Source of the DNA: Dysgonamonadaceae bacterium
Lineage (GTDB): Bacteria > Bacteroidota > Bacteroidia > Bacteroidales > Azobacteroidaceae
DNA length: 42,632 bases
Reading direction: 5' to 3'
Assembly (NCBI GenBank): GCA_031275735.1
Contig: JAISOJ010000049.1
Location: 1 to 42,632 of the forward strand
Positions 8,869 through 18,138 of this stretch are shown here, in pieces (the stretch's first letter is position 1; each line of letters starts with the position of its first letter). The position numbers and the translations under genes were made by a program. The notes beneath the pieces are model-generated. The model was not told the origin of the DNA, ran no database searches, and saw only the letters and a list, made by a program, of their open reading frames with translations.

Positions 8869-10485
8869 ATGAAAAAAACATTAATTATATTGTTTATAAT
8901 CCCCACATTGTTCAGTTGCAGTGATTTTATGGAACCCGAGCAAGTGAATGTGGTATATAACGAGGTATTTTGGAAAACCCAAAGCGATGCCGAAATCGGT
9001 CTTCTGGGCATATATGGCTTATATCGCGGATTAAAGGTAAACCACGAAAACTGGTACGACAGAGGCGATTTTACAACCGGATTTTTAAGAGGAGGATGGA
9101 ACGGCGGTTCGTCGAGTCGATTATACCAGACCGGCGACTTTTCAACTCCTACCGGCGACAATAAATCCTGGGGGTCATTGGAAGGTTTCTCCAACTGGTC
9201 GAGTTTCTATAAGGTGGTATCGCAAGCTAATATGGTTATACACAAAATCGAAGCGATGCCTGATAATGTATTCGCAAGCGGAATGAAAGATCAGTTCATT
9301 GGTGAAGCCTATTTCATGCGTGCATTGGTATATTTCGACATATTGCGCATATGGGGCAATGCACCTTATATGGACGAAATAATCGAATCTTCGGATCAGG
9401 TTATCAACGAAGATATGTCACCTGTAACTATTCCGCGCACCAAGGATACCGATATTGCCAAAAATGTACTGGCTGATGTTGCATTGGCGGTCAGTAAATT
9501 AAAATATGGCGTAAAGAGTTCGAGCGAGTGGGGAATACGCGCCAACAAGGGTTCGGCCGAGGCTCTCGCCGGACATGCCAACATGTGGATGCACTTTCTC
9601 GCTGTTCGCGACAATCTACCTGATCCTGCCCAATATTTGACCGCAGCAATCAATGCATTGGAATCGCTGAAAACCAATGGCGGATACGCGCTGGTTAGTT
9701 ATTCTTCCGGAGAACCTTTGAAAACCCTTTACGAAAATGTATCTTCCGAATCCGTATTTTGCCTCAATGTTTCGTCTGCTCAAAACGAATCGTATCGTGC
9801 GGATTACGGCGGAATACAGTATGTTACAATTAAGTTGGAGCCGATGGATGGAGACAGGGCTAAAGACAGGGCGTCGTATATAAACTGGGTTCCACGGAAT
9901 TTAAAGAATGTAATGTATCCGGAGTATGATTTTGATACCGGAACCGGCGATATCAGATGCCGTTTGTTTTTTGAATCATGGGATTCCCATTACAACGACC
10001 CGTTTAGTGATGTAAGCCAAACGGCAACCGACAGGACACTGGTTACATGGATGAAAAAGTATTCCATGGTAAATCCTGATCCTTCGCGCAGTTGGGACGA
10101 ATACATAGCCTATTTTGCCGAAGCCGATATCCCTATTTTCCGTTATACCGATCTATATTTGTTGTTGGCGGAAGCTTACGAAAAGTCCGGACAATCCGGC
10201 AAGGCATTGCCCCTTGTAAATGATATTCGTGCCCGCGCAGGTTTAGACCCGTATTCCGGAGGTGATTTATTGCGGGAAATATTACAACAGCGTATATGCG
10301 AATTGATAGGTGAAGGACAACTATTTTTCGATATGGTACGAAATAATTATTTCCCGAATTCCGGTACGATGGACCCTGCAAGGTATCAACAGCAAGGATA
10401 TTACTGGCCTGTAGCGTCGGATGTTCTTACACAAAACAAACAAATAAAGCAAACGCCGTATTGGAATGGCAAAACTCAATGGTAA
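8869..10485 (+). CDS. SusD/RagB-family surface glycan-binding lipoprotein
   Basis: This 538-residue protein has a lipoprotein signal (MKKTLIILFIIPTLFSC, lipidated Cys17) and the SusD arrangement of an N-terminal helical TPR region (for example FIGEAYFMRALVYFDILRIWG near 140-165) and a C-terminal segment with the family motif YLLLAEAYEKSG..ALPLVNDIRARAGL and a closing LxxRICELIGEGQLFFDMVR. It forms the lid over the SusC barrel and captures oligosaccharides at the cell surface. It lies 18 bp after susC, so they are co-transcribed. The sugar specificity cannot be read from the sequence. Confidence 0.95.
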   Translation: MKKTLIILFIIPTLFSCSDFMEPEQVNVVYNEVFWKTQSDAEIGLLGIYGLYRGLKVNHENWYDRGDFTTGFLRGGWNGGSSSRLYQTGDFSTPTGDNKSWGSLEGFSNWSSFYKVVSQANMVIHKIEAMPDNVFASGMKDQFIGEAYFMRALVYFDILRIWGNAPYMDEIIESSDQVINEDMSPVTIPRTKDTDIAKNVLADVALAVSKLKYGVKSSSEWGIRANKGSAEALAGHANMWMHFLAVRDNLPDPAQYLTAAINALESLKTNGGYALVSYSSGEPLKTLYENVSSESVFCLNVSSAQNESYRADYGGIQYVTIKLEPMDGDRAKDRASYINWVPRNLKNVMYPEYDFDTGTGDIRCRLFFESWDSHYNDPFSDVSQTATDRTLVTWMKKYSMVNPDPSRSWDEYIAYFAEADIPIFRYTDLYLLLAEAYEKSGQSGKALPLVNDIRARAGLDPYSGGDLLREILQQRICELIGEGQLFFDMVRNNYFPNSGTMDPARYQQQGYYWPVASDVLTQNKQIKQTPYWNGKTQW

Positions 10486-10535
10486 AATGATTGAACATTA
10501 ATTATTTCAACGTAAATATAAAAATAATAAAGAAT

Positions 10536-11321
10536 ATGAAAAAATATTTATATAGGGGTTTCGCATTGGTACTTGCCGCCGCCTTTCTGACGTCGTGCGG
10601 CGATGATTACATCATTGGCGGCGAAACGAATCCTACCAACAAGGTGGATATGACTACCGCCGAATTTCTGCAATCGATGGAAGAAACCAAACAGGTAGTT
10701 GCCCTTTTCGAGCGGGCAGGCATGAAAGACGTGATAAACGGAAATGTTACAATTATTTCGCCCAGTCAATGGTCGATAAACCGTTACCTGCGCCGCAAGC
10801 ACAATATCGAACTGCGCAACGATCCGAATGCTCCGGAATTGTCCATATCCGACATATCCGACGAAGAATTGAAACAAAATATGGGAATGTATGTAATACA
10901 GGGAAATTATTGGAGCGAAACCATACAGGCAGAAGGCAAGTTATTAAAAACGCTAAACGGAATGGATGTGTTTATCAGCTACGACGAAACCAATACCGAT
11001 CCGGGTACTGCTTGGGATGGTGGGGGAAGCCCCTGGTGGGGATATCAATATTCGAGATTTTTTCAAACAATCCCCAAAATTGTACATATCCATTATAAAA
11101 GAGGTGATAATTGGGAATGGACGGGAGAAGAACGTTCGGCATTTGGTGATCGTTACGGAGACAATCCCGAATGTGATCATGTTTACCGCATGTACTTGTC
11201 GGATGTACTGACTAAAACAGGAGTGGTACATATTCTTTACGAAGGCGATTATAATTATTCCGACCATTATTACTACCATTCATTATTCTTTTTCGGAACA
11301 AGGAATGATGATACGTTATAG
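10536..11321 (+). CDS. FAS1 (fasciclin)-like lipoprotein of the SusCD operon
   Basis: The product is 261 residues when started at ATG 10536, which places a lipobox (FLTSC) at the right distance; an in-frame TTG at 10491 would add 15 residues unlike a signal peptide. The body resembles a FAS1 domain: VVALFERAGMKDVINGNVTIISPSQW matches the usual opening (xxxALxxAGLxDxLxGxxTVFAPTN), and the later GMYVIQGNY and LKTLNGMDVFISY match its two other conserved blocks. FAS1-like lipoproteins are often encoded after SusD and may bind glycan or scaffold the complex. It belongs to the susC operon, 22 bp before the next gene. The family call rests on pattern, not alignment. Confidence 0.65.
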   Translation: MKKYLYRGFALVLAAAFLTSCGDDYIIGGETNPTNKVDMTTAEFLQSMEETKQVVALFERAGMKDVINGNVTIISPSQWSINRYLRRKHNIELRNDPNAPELSISDISDEELKQNMGMYVIQGNYWSETIQAEGKLLKTLNGMDVFISYDETNTDPGTAWDGGGSPWWGYQYSRFFQTIPKIVHIHYKRGDNWEWTGEERSAFGDRYGDNPECDHVYRMYLSDVLTKTGVVHILYEGDYNYSDHYYYHSLFFFGTRNDDTL

Positions 11322-11342
11322 GAACAACTAAAAAAAATTATT

Positions 11343-12470
11343 ATGAAAAAGTATATTTATTCATTTTTATTACTCCCATTGCTGTTGGCATCTTGTTTTG
11401 ACCAACCCGAAGGCGTTGGTTTCCTGAGCGAAGCCATCTATCTGAAAGAAGCCGATACCATATATATATCGCTGGGCGGCAAGGCGCAAACCGATTTTGC
11501 GTGGTTGGACAACTCATCGTTGCCCTGTACATTCACTATTGAAAATATTAGGGACAAAAACGGAAACCGTTCGGAACAGTTTTTCGAAGAACTTCCTTAC
11601 AGAACATGGAAGGCGCCGTATAATTTTGAAACAGACAAAACGGAAGAGGCAATAATGGCCAAGTTGTCCGACTTGAACCTGCCCCCGTTGATGATTAATC
11701 CTGTCAACGGGCAACTATTGTACATGGAAACAACGACTAATCTGAAAAATCCGGGCGACGTATTTCATATGGATGTACGAGTAACAAATTCGAGCGGTTC
11801 GAAGGTTTTTCCCGACTATGCCATTTTGAAACTGTCAACTGAGAAATATCCTTACAGAATATTAGAGATAACCAATGGTATAAGTGTAGTTCGAAACGGA
11901 TCTAATAATTTTGCATTGTATGACCAAATCAATGGCGACCCGTTAAGTCCTAATTTTGAACAACGCCGTCAGAATATTTATGACGATAACGGTAAAGAAT
12001 TTGTGCGGATACAAAAAATTTCCGACGAACCGGCTGTAGGTATTAAATTCATCGTACGGATGGAAGATTCCAAAGGAAAATTATTCGCCCCTGAAGAATA
12101 CATTACTTATGCCGGTACTTACAGCTATATTGATGTGTCTATCAACAGGAAAAATACTTCAGAAGGAATGGAAGTGGAATTTCCTCTTACCCCTTGGCCT
12201 GCATATAACAATTCGTATGATTATTTTTACAATTACCTGCGGGGACCTACGTTTAACAATTTCAATTTTTTGGACATTAATAAACTGCGTGACGATGTTT
12301 TTGCCGGTAAGGCTCCAAGTCTCGTAGGTCTTGCCGACTGGCCTGAAAATAACTGGGCAGATGCTACAGCATGGTTCGTGCGGTTACGTTCAAGAGTGAG
12401 GTTTGAAGAAGCCGGTACCTGGAAAATGACTATCAAAGTGCCTTATACGTCATTGGATGGAATTTTTTAA
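11343..12470 (+). CDS. SusCD-associated surface lipoprotein, DUF5007-like
   Basis: This 375-residue protein starts with a lipoprotein signal (MKKYIYSFLLLPLLLASC, Cys18). The rest is beta-rich with several aromatic clusters (WPAYNNSYDYFYNYL, WPENNWADATAWFVRLRS) that could form a carbohydrate-binding surface. The size, position after SusD and a FAS1-like protein, and C-terminal FEEAGTWKMTIKVPY pattern resemble proteins annotated as DUF5007 in Bacteroidetes loci, but I am not sure of that family. It is the last gene of the operon: a strong terminator starts 10 bp after its stop. It is probably a surface glycan-binding protein; no catalytic motif is seen. Confidence 0.6.
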   Translation: MKKYIYSFLLLPLLLASCFDQPEGVGFLSEAIYLKEADTIYISLGGKAQTDFAWLDNSSLPCTFTIENIRDKNGNRSEQFFEELPYRTWKAPYNFETDKTEEAIMAKLSDLNLPPLMINPVNGQLLYMETTTNLKNPGDVFHMDVRVTNSSGSKVFPDYAILKLSTEKYPYRILEITNGISVVRNGSNNFALYDQINGDPLSPNFEQRRQNIYDDNGKEFVRIQKISDEPAVGIKFIVRMEDSKGKLFAPEEYITYAGTYSYIDVSINRKNTSEGMEVEFPLTPWPAYNNSYDYFYNYLRGPTFNNFNFLDINKLRDDVFAGKAPSLVGLADWPENNWADATAWFVRLRSRVRFEEAGTWKMTIKVPYTSLDGIF

Positions 12471-12480
12471 CTGAAAAACT

Positions 12481-12516
12481 CGGGAGATAAAAGGTATCAT
12501 TTATCTCTCGTTTTTC
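12481..12516 (+). terminator. rho-independent terminator of the susC operon
   Basis: An 11-bp stem (CGGGAGATAAA with TTTATCTCTCG, one G-T pair) encloses an 8-nt loop and is followed by TTTTTC. It lies 10 bp after the last gene of the SusCD block and separates it from the lipoprotein and enzyme genes downstream. Confidence 0.85.
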
Positions 12517-12548
12517 TTGGATATAGACTAAAATAAAAATACATTAAA

Positions 12549-13607
12549 ATGTTAAAAATGAAAATATTATATTTATTTTACATGGCTCTGTTCATCGTTT
12601 CATGCAGCAATCAACCCCCAAACGCCCCTGTCAAAATCGTCAAGGTAGCAGCGGTGATTCAAGACCCTATTGTCAACGGCAAACGTATCCATGAAACGTT
12701 CGTTACGCCCGGATACACATTTAAGTGGAATGATCCCTGGCAACTGGCCAAAGAATATGAAGCCGCATTGGAAGAAATCAGTCATGGGGTAGTCGACTAT
12801 CAGGTAACGGAAATCATCGATTCCAGGAATTATTTTACCTGTTTACGTAAATCGGGAGAAATGCTGAATGAAACTCGTATGATAGAACTTTTGCAGGAAC
12901 CCGACTGGGCGACCCTGAAAGAAGAAGGGACGGAATTCGATTATAAAGCCTTTATCGAACATTACGGTTTTGATAAAAAGCGGGAGGCCGACGAAATACA
13001 CGAAGTATGGGTATGGGCGCCGCCAATGGCCGGCATGTGGGAATCGAACATGTCGGGCGATAACGCTTTCTGGATCAATTCCGATCCTACACAAGGAGTC
13101 AATTGTAAGGAACACCTGTGTGTGATGGGGTTGAACTACGAACGCGACCTGGCTTGTGCACTCGAAAGCTATGGACACAGGGTTGAATCAACCATGATGA
13201 AAGTGTATGGTTGGTGGGATTACGATAATAAAACCGATAAAGACAGTCTAACCGCTTGGGAGGTGTTCGCAGCATACGCTTTGAAATATGATAAATTTCT
13301 ATCGGGCATGTCGCATGTAGGCAATGTGCATTTCCCTCCCAATGGGGAAAAGGATTACGATTGGACGAACAAAACCAAAGTAATGTCATTCGCCGATAAT
13401 TGGAAAAACTATCCCGATGTAAAAGAGGAAAATCCGCGTGAAATGGATTGTTCGGAATGGGGTTGCAACCATTTGGGCTATATGAAATGGTGGTTTAGCC
13501 ACTTGCCTCATTTCGAGGGCATTAATCCTAAAGACGGTAAACTGAACAACTGGTGGCACTACGTGGTTGATTATAACGGGGCGCTGAAGGAGGAATCAAA
13601 AAATTAA
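12549..13607 (+). CDS. uncharacterised PUL lipoprotein rich in Trp and His
   Basis: A 352-residue exported protein with a lipobox (FIVSC; Cys19 from this start, Cys16 if ATG 12558 is used). No family could be named. The middle carries a striking block, VWVWAPPMAGMWESNMSG..AFWINS, then CVMGLNYERDLACALESYGHRVES. The C-terminal part has GNVHFPPNGEKDYDW, MDCSEWGCNHLGYMKWWFSHLPHFEG and KLNNWWHYVVDY. The dense invariant-looking Trp, His, Glu and Cys residues suggest an enzyme or a metal- or sugar-binding protein rather than a scaffold. From memory, similar blocks occur in uncharacterised secreted proteins outside Bacteroidota, which I could not verify. It opens the enzyme block of the PUL after the SusCD terminator. 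Confidence 0.7.
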   Translation: MLKMKILYLFYMALFIVSCSNQPPNAPVKIVKVAAVIQDPIVNGKRIHETFVTPGYTFKWNDPWQLAKEYEAALEEISHGVVDYQVTEIIDSRNYFTCLRKSGEMLNETRMIELLQEPDWATLKEEGTEFDYKAFIEHYGFDKKREADEIHEVWVWAPPMAGMWESNMSGDNAFWINSDPTQGVNCKEHLCVMGLNYERDLACALESYGHRVESTMMKVYGWWDYDNKTDKDSLTAWEVFAAYALKYDKFLSGMSHVGNVHFPPNGEKDYDWTNKTKVMSFADNWKNYPDVKEENPREMDCSEWGCNHLGYMKWWFSHLPHFEGINPKDGKLNNWWHYVVDYNGALKEESKN

Positions 13608-13699
13608 AATCCGGAATTTAGATAATCAAATATTATAATGGAAAGAATTATGAAACATTCACGTTTAACAAACATCCGAGCGCATGTAAATGAGCGCTT

Positions 13700-13731
13700 G
13701 TTTACTTGTCTATTCGTTTACTTATCTACTC
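13700..13731. repeat. two degenerate copies of the intergenic minisatellite unit
   Basis: Two adjacent 16-nt units (GTTTACTTGTCTATTC and GTTTACTTATCTACTC) match, in reverse orientation and with one extra base each, the 15-bp unit repeated at 845-988. They lie immediately before the GH127 start codon, within an in-frame extension that is unlikely to be translated as protein. Confidence 0.7.
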
Positions 13732-13739
13732 ATTTTCGT

Positions 13740-15794
13740 ATGAAATACTTTTTTTACATCTTATTGTTTGTTACGGTTTATTCCTGTACCGATACCGATC
13801 CGAAAATCAGTAATGAAACATTGACGCCCGTTCCTTTTCACGAAGTAAAACTCACGGATTCTTTCTGGTTGCCGCGCTTGAAAACGCAAAAGCAAACCCT
13901 TGTCCCTTTTGCACTGGATAAGGCGCAACCGGCAGTAGATAATCTTCGTAAAACGGCCAATTTCCTGAAAGGCATACCCGATGAACTTCCTTTTCCGCAT
14001 CGTTACATTGCTTCGGATCTTTACAAGATAATGGAAGGAGCAGCTTACTTGCTTGCGCTCGAACGCGATACCGCTCTCGAACGGCAGATGGACCGGATAA
14101 TCGACATCATTGCCGATGCCTTGCAAACCGACGGATACCTTTACGAGTCGCACATAACGGGCGTATCGAAAAATGCAGAACATTGGGGCGGCGCGGGAAT
14201 GGGCGACAAACCCTACTCGTGGGTGCTGCACAGTCACGAACTGTACAACATGGGACACATGTACGAAGGAGCCGTAGCTTACTGCCAGGCTACGGGTAAG
14301 GACAAATGGCTGAAAGTTGCCGAAAAGAACGCTCGTCACATCAACCGTGTCTTTTTCGAAGGCGACCCCGATTACAACAACGGCAAACCGGTGAATCAGG
14401 CGCCTGGACACGAGGAAATCGAACTGGCGCTGGTAAAGCTTTACCGAATCACGGGCGATACACTTTACTTAGGCATGGCTAAACGGTTCATCGACATACG
14501 AGGAATCACTTACCGACCCGAAGGACAGGGCGTGATGGCTCCCGAATATGCACAGCAACACTTGCCGGTGCGTGAGCAAACGAAAGCTGTGGGACACTCG
14601 GTGCGTGCAGCCTACCTTTATTCAGGTATGGCCGACGTAAGCGCCCTCACCGGCGATACGACTTTACGCCCAGCGCTGTACAGTATATGGCATAACATTG
14701 TAGACACACGCATGCACATCACCGGCGGATTAGGCGCTATACACGGTATTGAAAGCTTTGGCCCGGAATACCTGCTGCCCAACAAGGATGCCTATCTTGA
14801 AACCTGCGCCGCTGTGGGCAACGTGCTTTTCAATCAACGGATGTACCTGATGGAGAAAAACGGAAAATATGCCGACGTAGCCGAGATAGCCTTATTTAAC
14901 AATGTGTTGGCAGGAGTCAACCTGGAAGGCAATAAATTCTTTTACGTCAATCCGCTTGAAGCTGATGGTCAAACGCCTTTCAATCATGGCCGCCGAGGCC
15001 GCTCGCCCTGGTTCGGCACCGCCTGCTGTCCTTCGAATCTTGCGCGGTTTATCCCTCAAGTATCCGGCATGATGTACGCTTATACGAGTGATGAGATTTA
15101 CTGCTCGTTTTACGCCGGTAGCGAAGTCTGTATCCCGCTGAAAAACGGAAAGGTGAAGATTGTACAGCAAACTGCTTATCCTTTTGATGAAAATATAAGT
15201 ATTACCATCGATTCTTTGGCGGCAAACAGGGAATTTACGCTCCGAATGCGTGTTCCGACATGGATAGGTTCGCAATTTGTACCGGGAAAACTGTACCGTT
15301 ATATCGACAAAAATCATGAAAACATGGAAGTATTTCTCAATGACAGGAAATTGCATGTCACCGTTAAAAACGGCTTCATTTCCATCCGCAAGAAATGGAA
15401 AGCAGGCGACAGAGTAACACTCCATCTCCCCATGCCGTTGCGTTACACCCGCGCTATCGACGAAGTGGAAGACGACCGCTATCGCGTATGCCTCACTCGC
15501 GGTCCACTGGTGTACTGCGCCGAAGCCGCAGATAACAAATTTCCTGTACGACAGGCATATATTGAAACCTTGCCGGAAAATGGCACGATAGAAACGGCAA
15601 GGAATGGGTGGATGAAAGGCATTGATTTTGTATCCATTCCTGTCAAGGCAATAAGCGCCGGAGCTGCTACGGAAGATGTAACGATGACTTTATTGCCCTA
15701 TTATGCCTGGAATAACCGCGCAGACAGCACGATGATTGTGTGGATACCTCAAACGGAGGCATTAGCCGGAAGCACAATCCTCCATGAAAACTAA
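13740..15794 (+). CDS. GH127 beta-L-arabinofuranosidase (DUF1680) lipoprotein
   Basis: The product is 684 residues from ATG 13740, chosen because it gives a lipoprotein signal (MKYFFYILLFVTVYSC, Cys16); the longer frame from 13638 adds 34 residues encoded by repeat-derived DNA. It has the GH127 (alpha/alpha)6 barrel signatures and the complete zinc-thiolate site known from Bifidobacterium HypBA1: Glu354-Thr-Cys356 (YLETCAAVG) and Cys429-Cys430 (TACCPSN). Glu338 lies exactly 16 residues before Glu354, the spacing of the HypBA1 acid/base Glu322 and Glu338. In this family one of the paired Cys is the nucleophile. It should remove terminal beta-L-arabinofuranosyl residues in the periplasm or at the outer membrane. 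A second DUF1680 gene follows 26 bp downstream. Confidence 0.92.
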   Translation: MKYFFYILLFVTVYSCTDTDPKISNETLTPVPFHEVKLTDSFWLPRLKTQKQTLVPFALDKAQPAVDNLRKTANFLKGIPDELPFPHRYIASDLYKIMEGAAYLLALERDTALERQMDRIIDIIADALQTDGYLYESHITGVSKNAEHWGGAGMGDKPYSWVLHSHELYNMGHMYEGAVAYCQATGKDKWLKVAEKNARHINRVFFEGDPDYNNGKPVNQAPGHEEIELALVKLYRITGDTLYLGMAKRFIDIRGITYRPEGQGVMAPEYAQQHLPVREQTKAVGHSVRAAYLYSGMADVSALTGDTTLRPALYSIWHNIVDTRMHITGGLGAIHGIESFGPEYLLPNKDAYLETCAAVGNVLFNQRMYLMEKNGKYADVAEIALFNNVLAGVNLEGNKFFYVNPLEADGQTPFNHGRRGRSPWFGTACCPSNLARFIPQVSGMMYAYTSDEIYCSFYAGSEVCIPLKNGKVKIVQQTAYPFDENISITIDSLAANREFTLRMRVPTWIGSQFVPGKLYRYIDKNHENMEVFLNDRKLHVTVKNGFISIRKKWKAGDRVTLHLPMPLRYTRAIDEVEDDRYRVCLTRGPLVYCAEAADNKFPVRQAYIETLPENGTIETARNGWMKGIDFVSIPVKAISAGAATEDVTMTLLPYYAWNNRADSTMIVWIPQTEALAGSTILHEN

Positions 15795-15820
15795 GAGTCA
15801 CGAATTTAAAGTTGAATTGT

Positions 15821-17854
15821 ATGAATAAATTTAAATTGATTTTATTATCCATGACAGTATGTATGATAACGTATGCCGGTGATTTCCGGTCGGGAAACAT
15901 GAACTACGGCAATAACCGTGCGCCGTTGATAGTGAAACCCTATATGGAGTTGCCTCTGGGTGCAATCAAGCCTGCCGGTTGGCTTGAAGACCAACTGTTG
16001 CGAATGAAGGACGGCATGACCGGACATCTCGACGAGTTGTATCCCCAAGTGATGGGCCTACGCAACGGCTGGCTGGGAGGCGACGGCGATGTCTGGGAAC
16101 GCGGCCCCTATTGGATCGATGGCCTTTTGCCGCTGGCTTATATACTGAACGACAAAGAATTGAAAGATAAAGTGCAACCATGGATTGAAAAAGTTATCGA
16201 AAGTCAAAAATCCAACGGCTATTTTGGGCCTGATATCGATCGCGAACCTGAAGCAGGATTACAGCGCGATAACTCGCACGACTGGTGGCCAAAAATGGTG
16301 ATGCTGAAAATCATGCAGCAATATTACAATGCAACCGGCGACCGGCGGACCATCACAATGTTAACCAACTATTTCAAATACCAGTTGGAAGAGCTGCCCA
16401 AAACCCCGCTCGACCATTGGACATTCTGGGGCAAGCAACGTGGCGGAGACAACCTGATGGTGGTATATTGGCTCTACAACATTACCGGAGATAAATTCCT
16501 GCTTGAACTGGGCGATCTCATCCACCGGCAAACCCATAACTGGACGGATATTTTCCATGAAGGTCAAACTATACCCCGGTTATTCAGTATGCATTGCGTA
16601 AATTTGGCGCAGGGCTTCAAGGAACCGGTAATCTATTACCAGAGAAACAGGGAGCAAAAACAGATTGATGCGGTAAAAAAAGCGGTCGAGGACATGCGCC
16701 GGTCGGTTGGCTGGCCGACAGGCCTCTTTGGCGGCGACGAGTTGCTGCACACCGGCAATCCCACGCAAGGCTCCGAACTTTGTACTGCCGTTGAGATGAT
16801 GTTTTCGCTGGAACGTATGTTTGAAATTACGGGCGATGTACAATGGGCGGATTATCTCGAACGGGTAGCCTACAACGCTCTTCCCGCTCAGGTAACCGAT
16901 AATTGCGATAGCCGGCAATACTATCAGCAACTCAACCAGATACGGATTTCGCGTACCGACCGCAACTTTGTAACCGCCTACAATGGCACCGGACAATTGT
17001 TCGGACTGCTGACGGGTTATCCCTGTTGTACTTCCAACCTTCACCAGGGCTGGCCGAAATTTACGCAAAACTTGTGGTACGCTACTGAAGACAACGGAGT
17101 GGCGGCCTTGGTTTATGCGCCAAGCGAAGTAAAACTGAAAGTAGCCGATGGAATCGAAGTACAGTGGAAGGAGGAAACCAATTATCCGTTTGACGAAACG
17201 ATTACATTCAAACTGACGATACCCGGCAAAAAACAAAAAACGGCGCTATTCCCTTTGCATCTGCGTATTCCCGAATGGTGCGAAGCTGCAAGTATCCAAA
17301 TCAATGGCGTTGAATGGAATACTTCCGCCGGCAACACCATTGTGAAAATAATTCGCGAATGGAAATCCGGCGACATCGTAACCCTGCAACTCCCCATGCA
17401 GGTAAGCATCAGCCGCTGGTACGAACATTCGGCAACTGTGGAAAGGGGACCGCTCGTGTATGCATTGCGCATCGGAGAAAAATGGGAAAAGATACAAGAC
17501 GACCACAAATTCGGCGACCACTATGGCGAATGGTACTACGAGGTACATCCTACCACACCGTGGAACTACTGCCTTCCTGAAAACGCAATAAAACCCGAAA
17601 ATATCGAAACGGAATTTACCGTAGTGAAACGCGATACCAAGGGAAAATATCCGTGGAATCTCGAAAATGCGCCGGTAGAAATCAAAACCAAAGGAAAACG
17701 TATGCGCCAATGGCAGGAATACAACGGATCGGCCGGTCCTTTGCCTTATAGCATACAGTACCAGATCGATACCGGTTCGGAAGAAGAAATCACGCTCATA
17801 CCGTATGGATGTACAACTCTGAGAATTACCGAATTTCCGGTAACGAGAAAGTAA
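15821..17854 (+). CDS. second DUF1680 / beta-L-arabinofuranosidase-like enzyme
   Basis: This 677-residue protein starts at ATG 15821 with a signal peptide (MNKFKLILLSMTVCMITYAG); the TTG at 15812 is less likely. It shares the DUF1680 fold with its neighbour, keeping Glu319-Leu-Cys321 (SELCTAVEMM) and Cys402-Cys403 (YPCCTSNLHQGWPKF), so a zinc-thiolate centre is expected. The region before Glu319 differs: no Glu lies at -16, while Glu307 lies at -12 (GGDELL), so the acid/base residue may sit on a different loop. This suggests another subgroup or linkage specificity (GH127-related or GH146-like) rather than a redundant copy. It has no lipobox and is probably periplasmic. Confidence 0.85.
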   Translation: MNKFKLILLSMTVCMITYAGDFRSGNMNYGNNRAPLIVKPYMELPLGAIKPAGWLEDQLLRMKDGMTGHLDELYPQVMGLRNGWLGGDGDVWERGPYWIDGLLPLAYILNDKELKDKVQPWIEKVIESQKSNGYFGPDIDREPEAGLQRDNSHDWWPKMVMLKIMQQYYNATGDRRTITMLTNYFKYQLEELPKTPLDHWTFWGKQRGGDNLMVVYWLYNITGDKFLLELGDLIHRQTHNWTDIFHEGQTIPRLFSMHCVNLAQGFKEPVIYYQRNREQKQIDAVKKAVEDMRRSVGWPTGLFGGDELLHTGNPTQGSELCTAVEMMFSLERMFEITGDVQWADYLERVAYNALPAQVTDNCDSRQYYQQLNQIRISRTDRNFVTAYNGTGQLFGLLTGYPCCTSNLHQGWPKFTQNLWYATEDNGVAALVYAPSEVKLKVADGIEVQWKEETNYPFDETITFKLTIPGKKQKTALFPLHLRIPEWCEAASIQINGVEWNTSAGNTIVKIIREWKSGDIVTLQLPMQVSISRWYEHSATVERGPLVYALRIGEKWEKIQDDHKFGDHYGEWYYEVHPTTPWNYCLPENAIKPENIETEFTVVKRDTKGKYPWNLENAPVEIKTKGKRMRQWQEYNGSAGPLPYSIQYQIDTGSEEEITLIPYGCTTLRITEFPVTRK

Positions 17855-17865
17855 CACATTAATAA

Positions 17866-18138
17866 ATGCTTAGAATTTTCAAGATGAAACGGACAGTATT
17901 ATTTTTAGGGATTATATTAGGGGGATTGAATTTGTTCGGACAATGGAAACCGCTTGGAGACAAAATCAAAATCGAATGGGCAGGCAAGATAAACCCGGAT
18001 GAAGTGTTGCCCGAATATCCACGTCCATTGATGAAACGGCGGGATTGGCAAAATCTGAACGGACTGTGGGATTATGCAATTCTACCTGCCGGTCAATCCG
18101 AATCTGCCGGATACTATCCGGTGAATAATGTTGGATAA
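17866..18138 (+). pseudogene. truncated GH2 glycosidase, N-terminal remnant
   Basis: Only 90 codons remain. After a signal peptide ([20 protein letters not shown], starting at the second ATG, 17884) the protein reads [25 protein letters not shown], the characteristic opening of the GH2 sugar-binding domain. A GH2 enzyme should continue for some 500-900 residues, but the frame stops at 18136-18138, beside the start of the next gene. No continuation is found in the other frames, which belong to GH172, so the missing part was deleted rather than frameshifted. It probably once supplied a beta-galactosidase-, glucuronidase- or arabinopyranosidase-like activity to this locus. No catalytic Glu remains. 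Confidence 0.75.

Noticed and set aside
13638-13739. N-terminal 34-residue extension of the GH127 protein
   Set aside because: It is encoded by repeat-derived DNA, and the ATG at 13740 gives a proper lipoprotein signal.
17246-17857. 203-residue frame opposite the second DUF1680 gene
   Set aside because: Antisense shadow of a well-supported enzyme gene; product Phe/Tyr-rich with no recognisable features.
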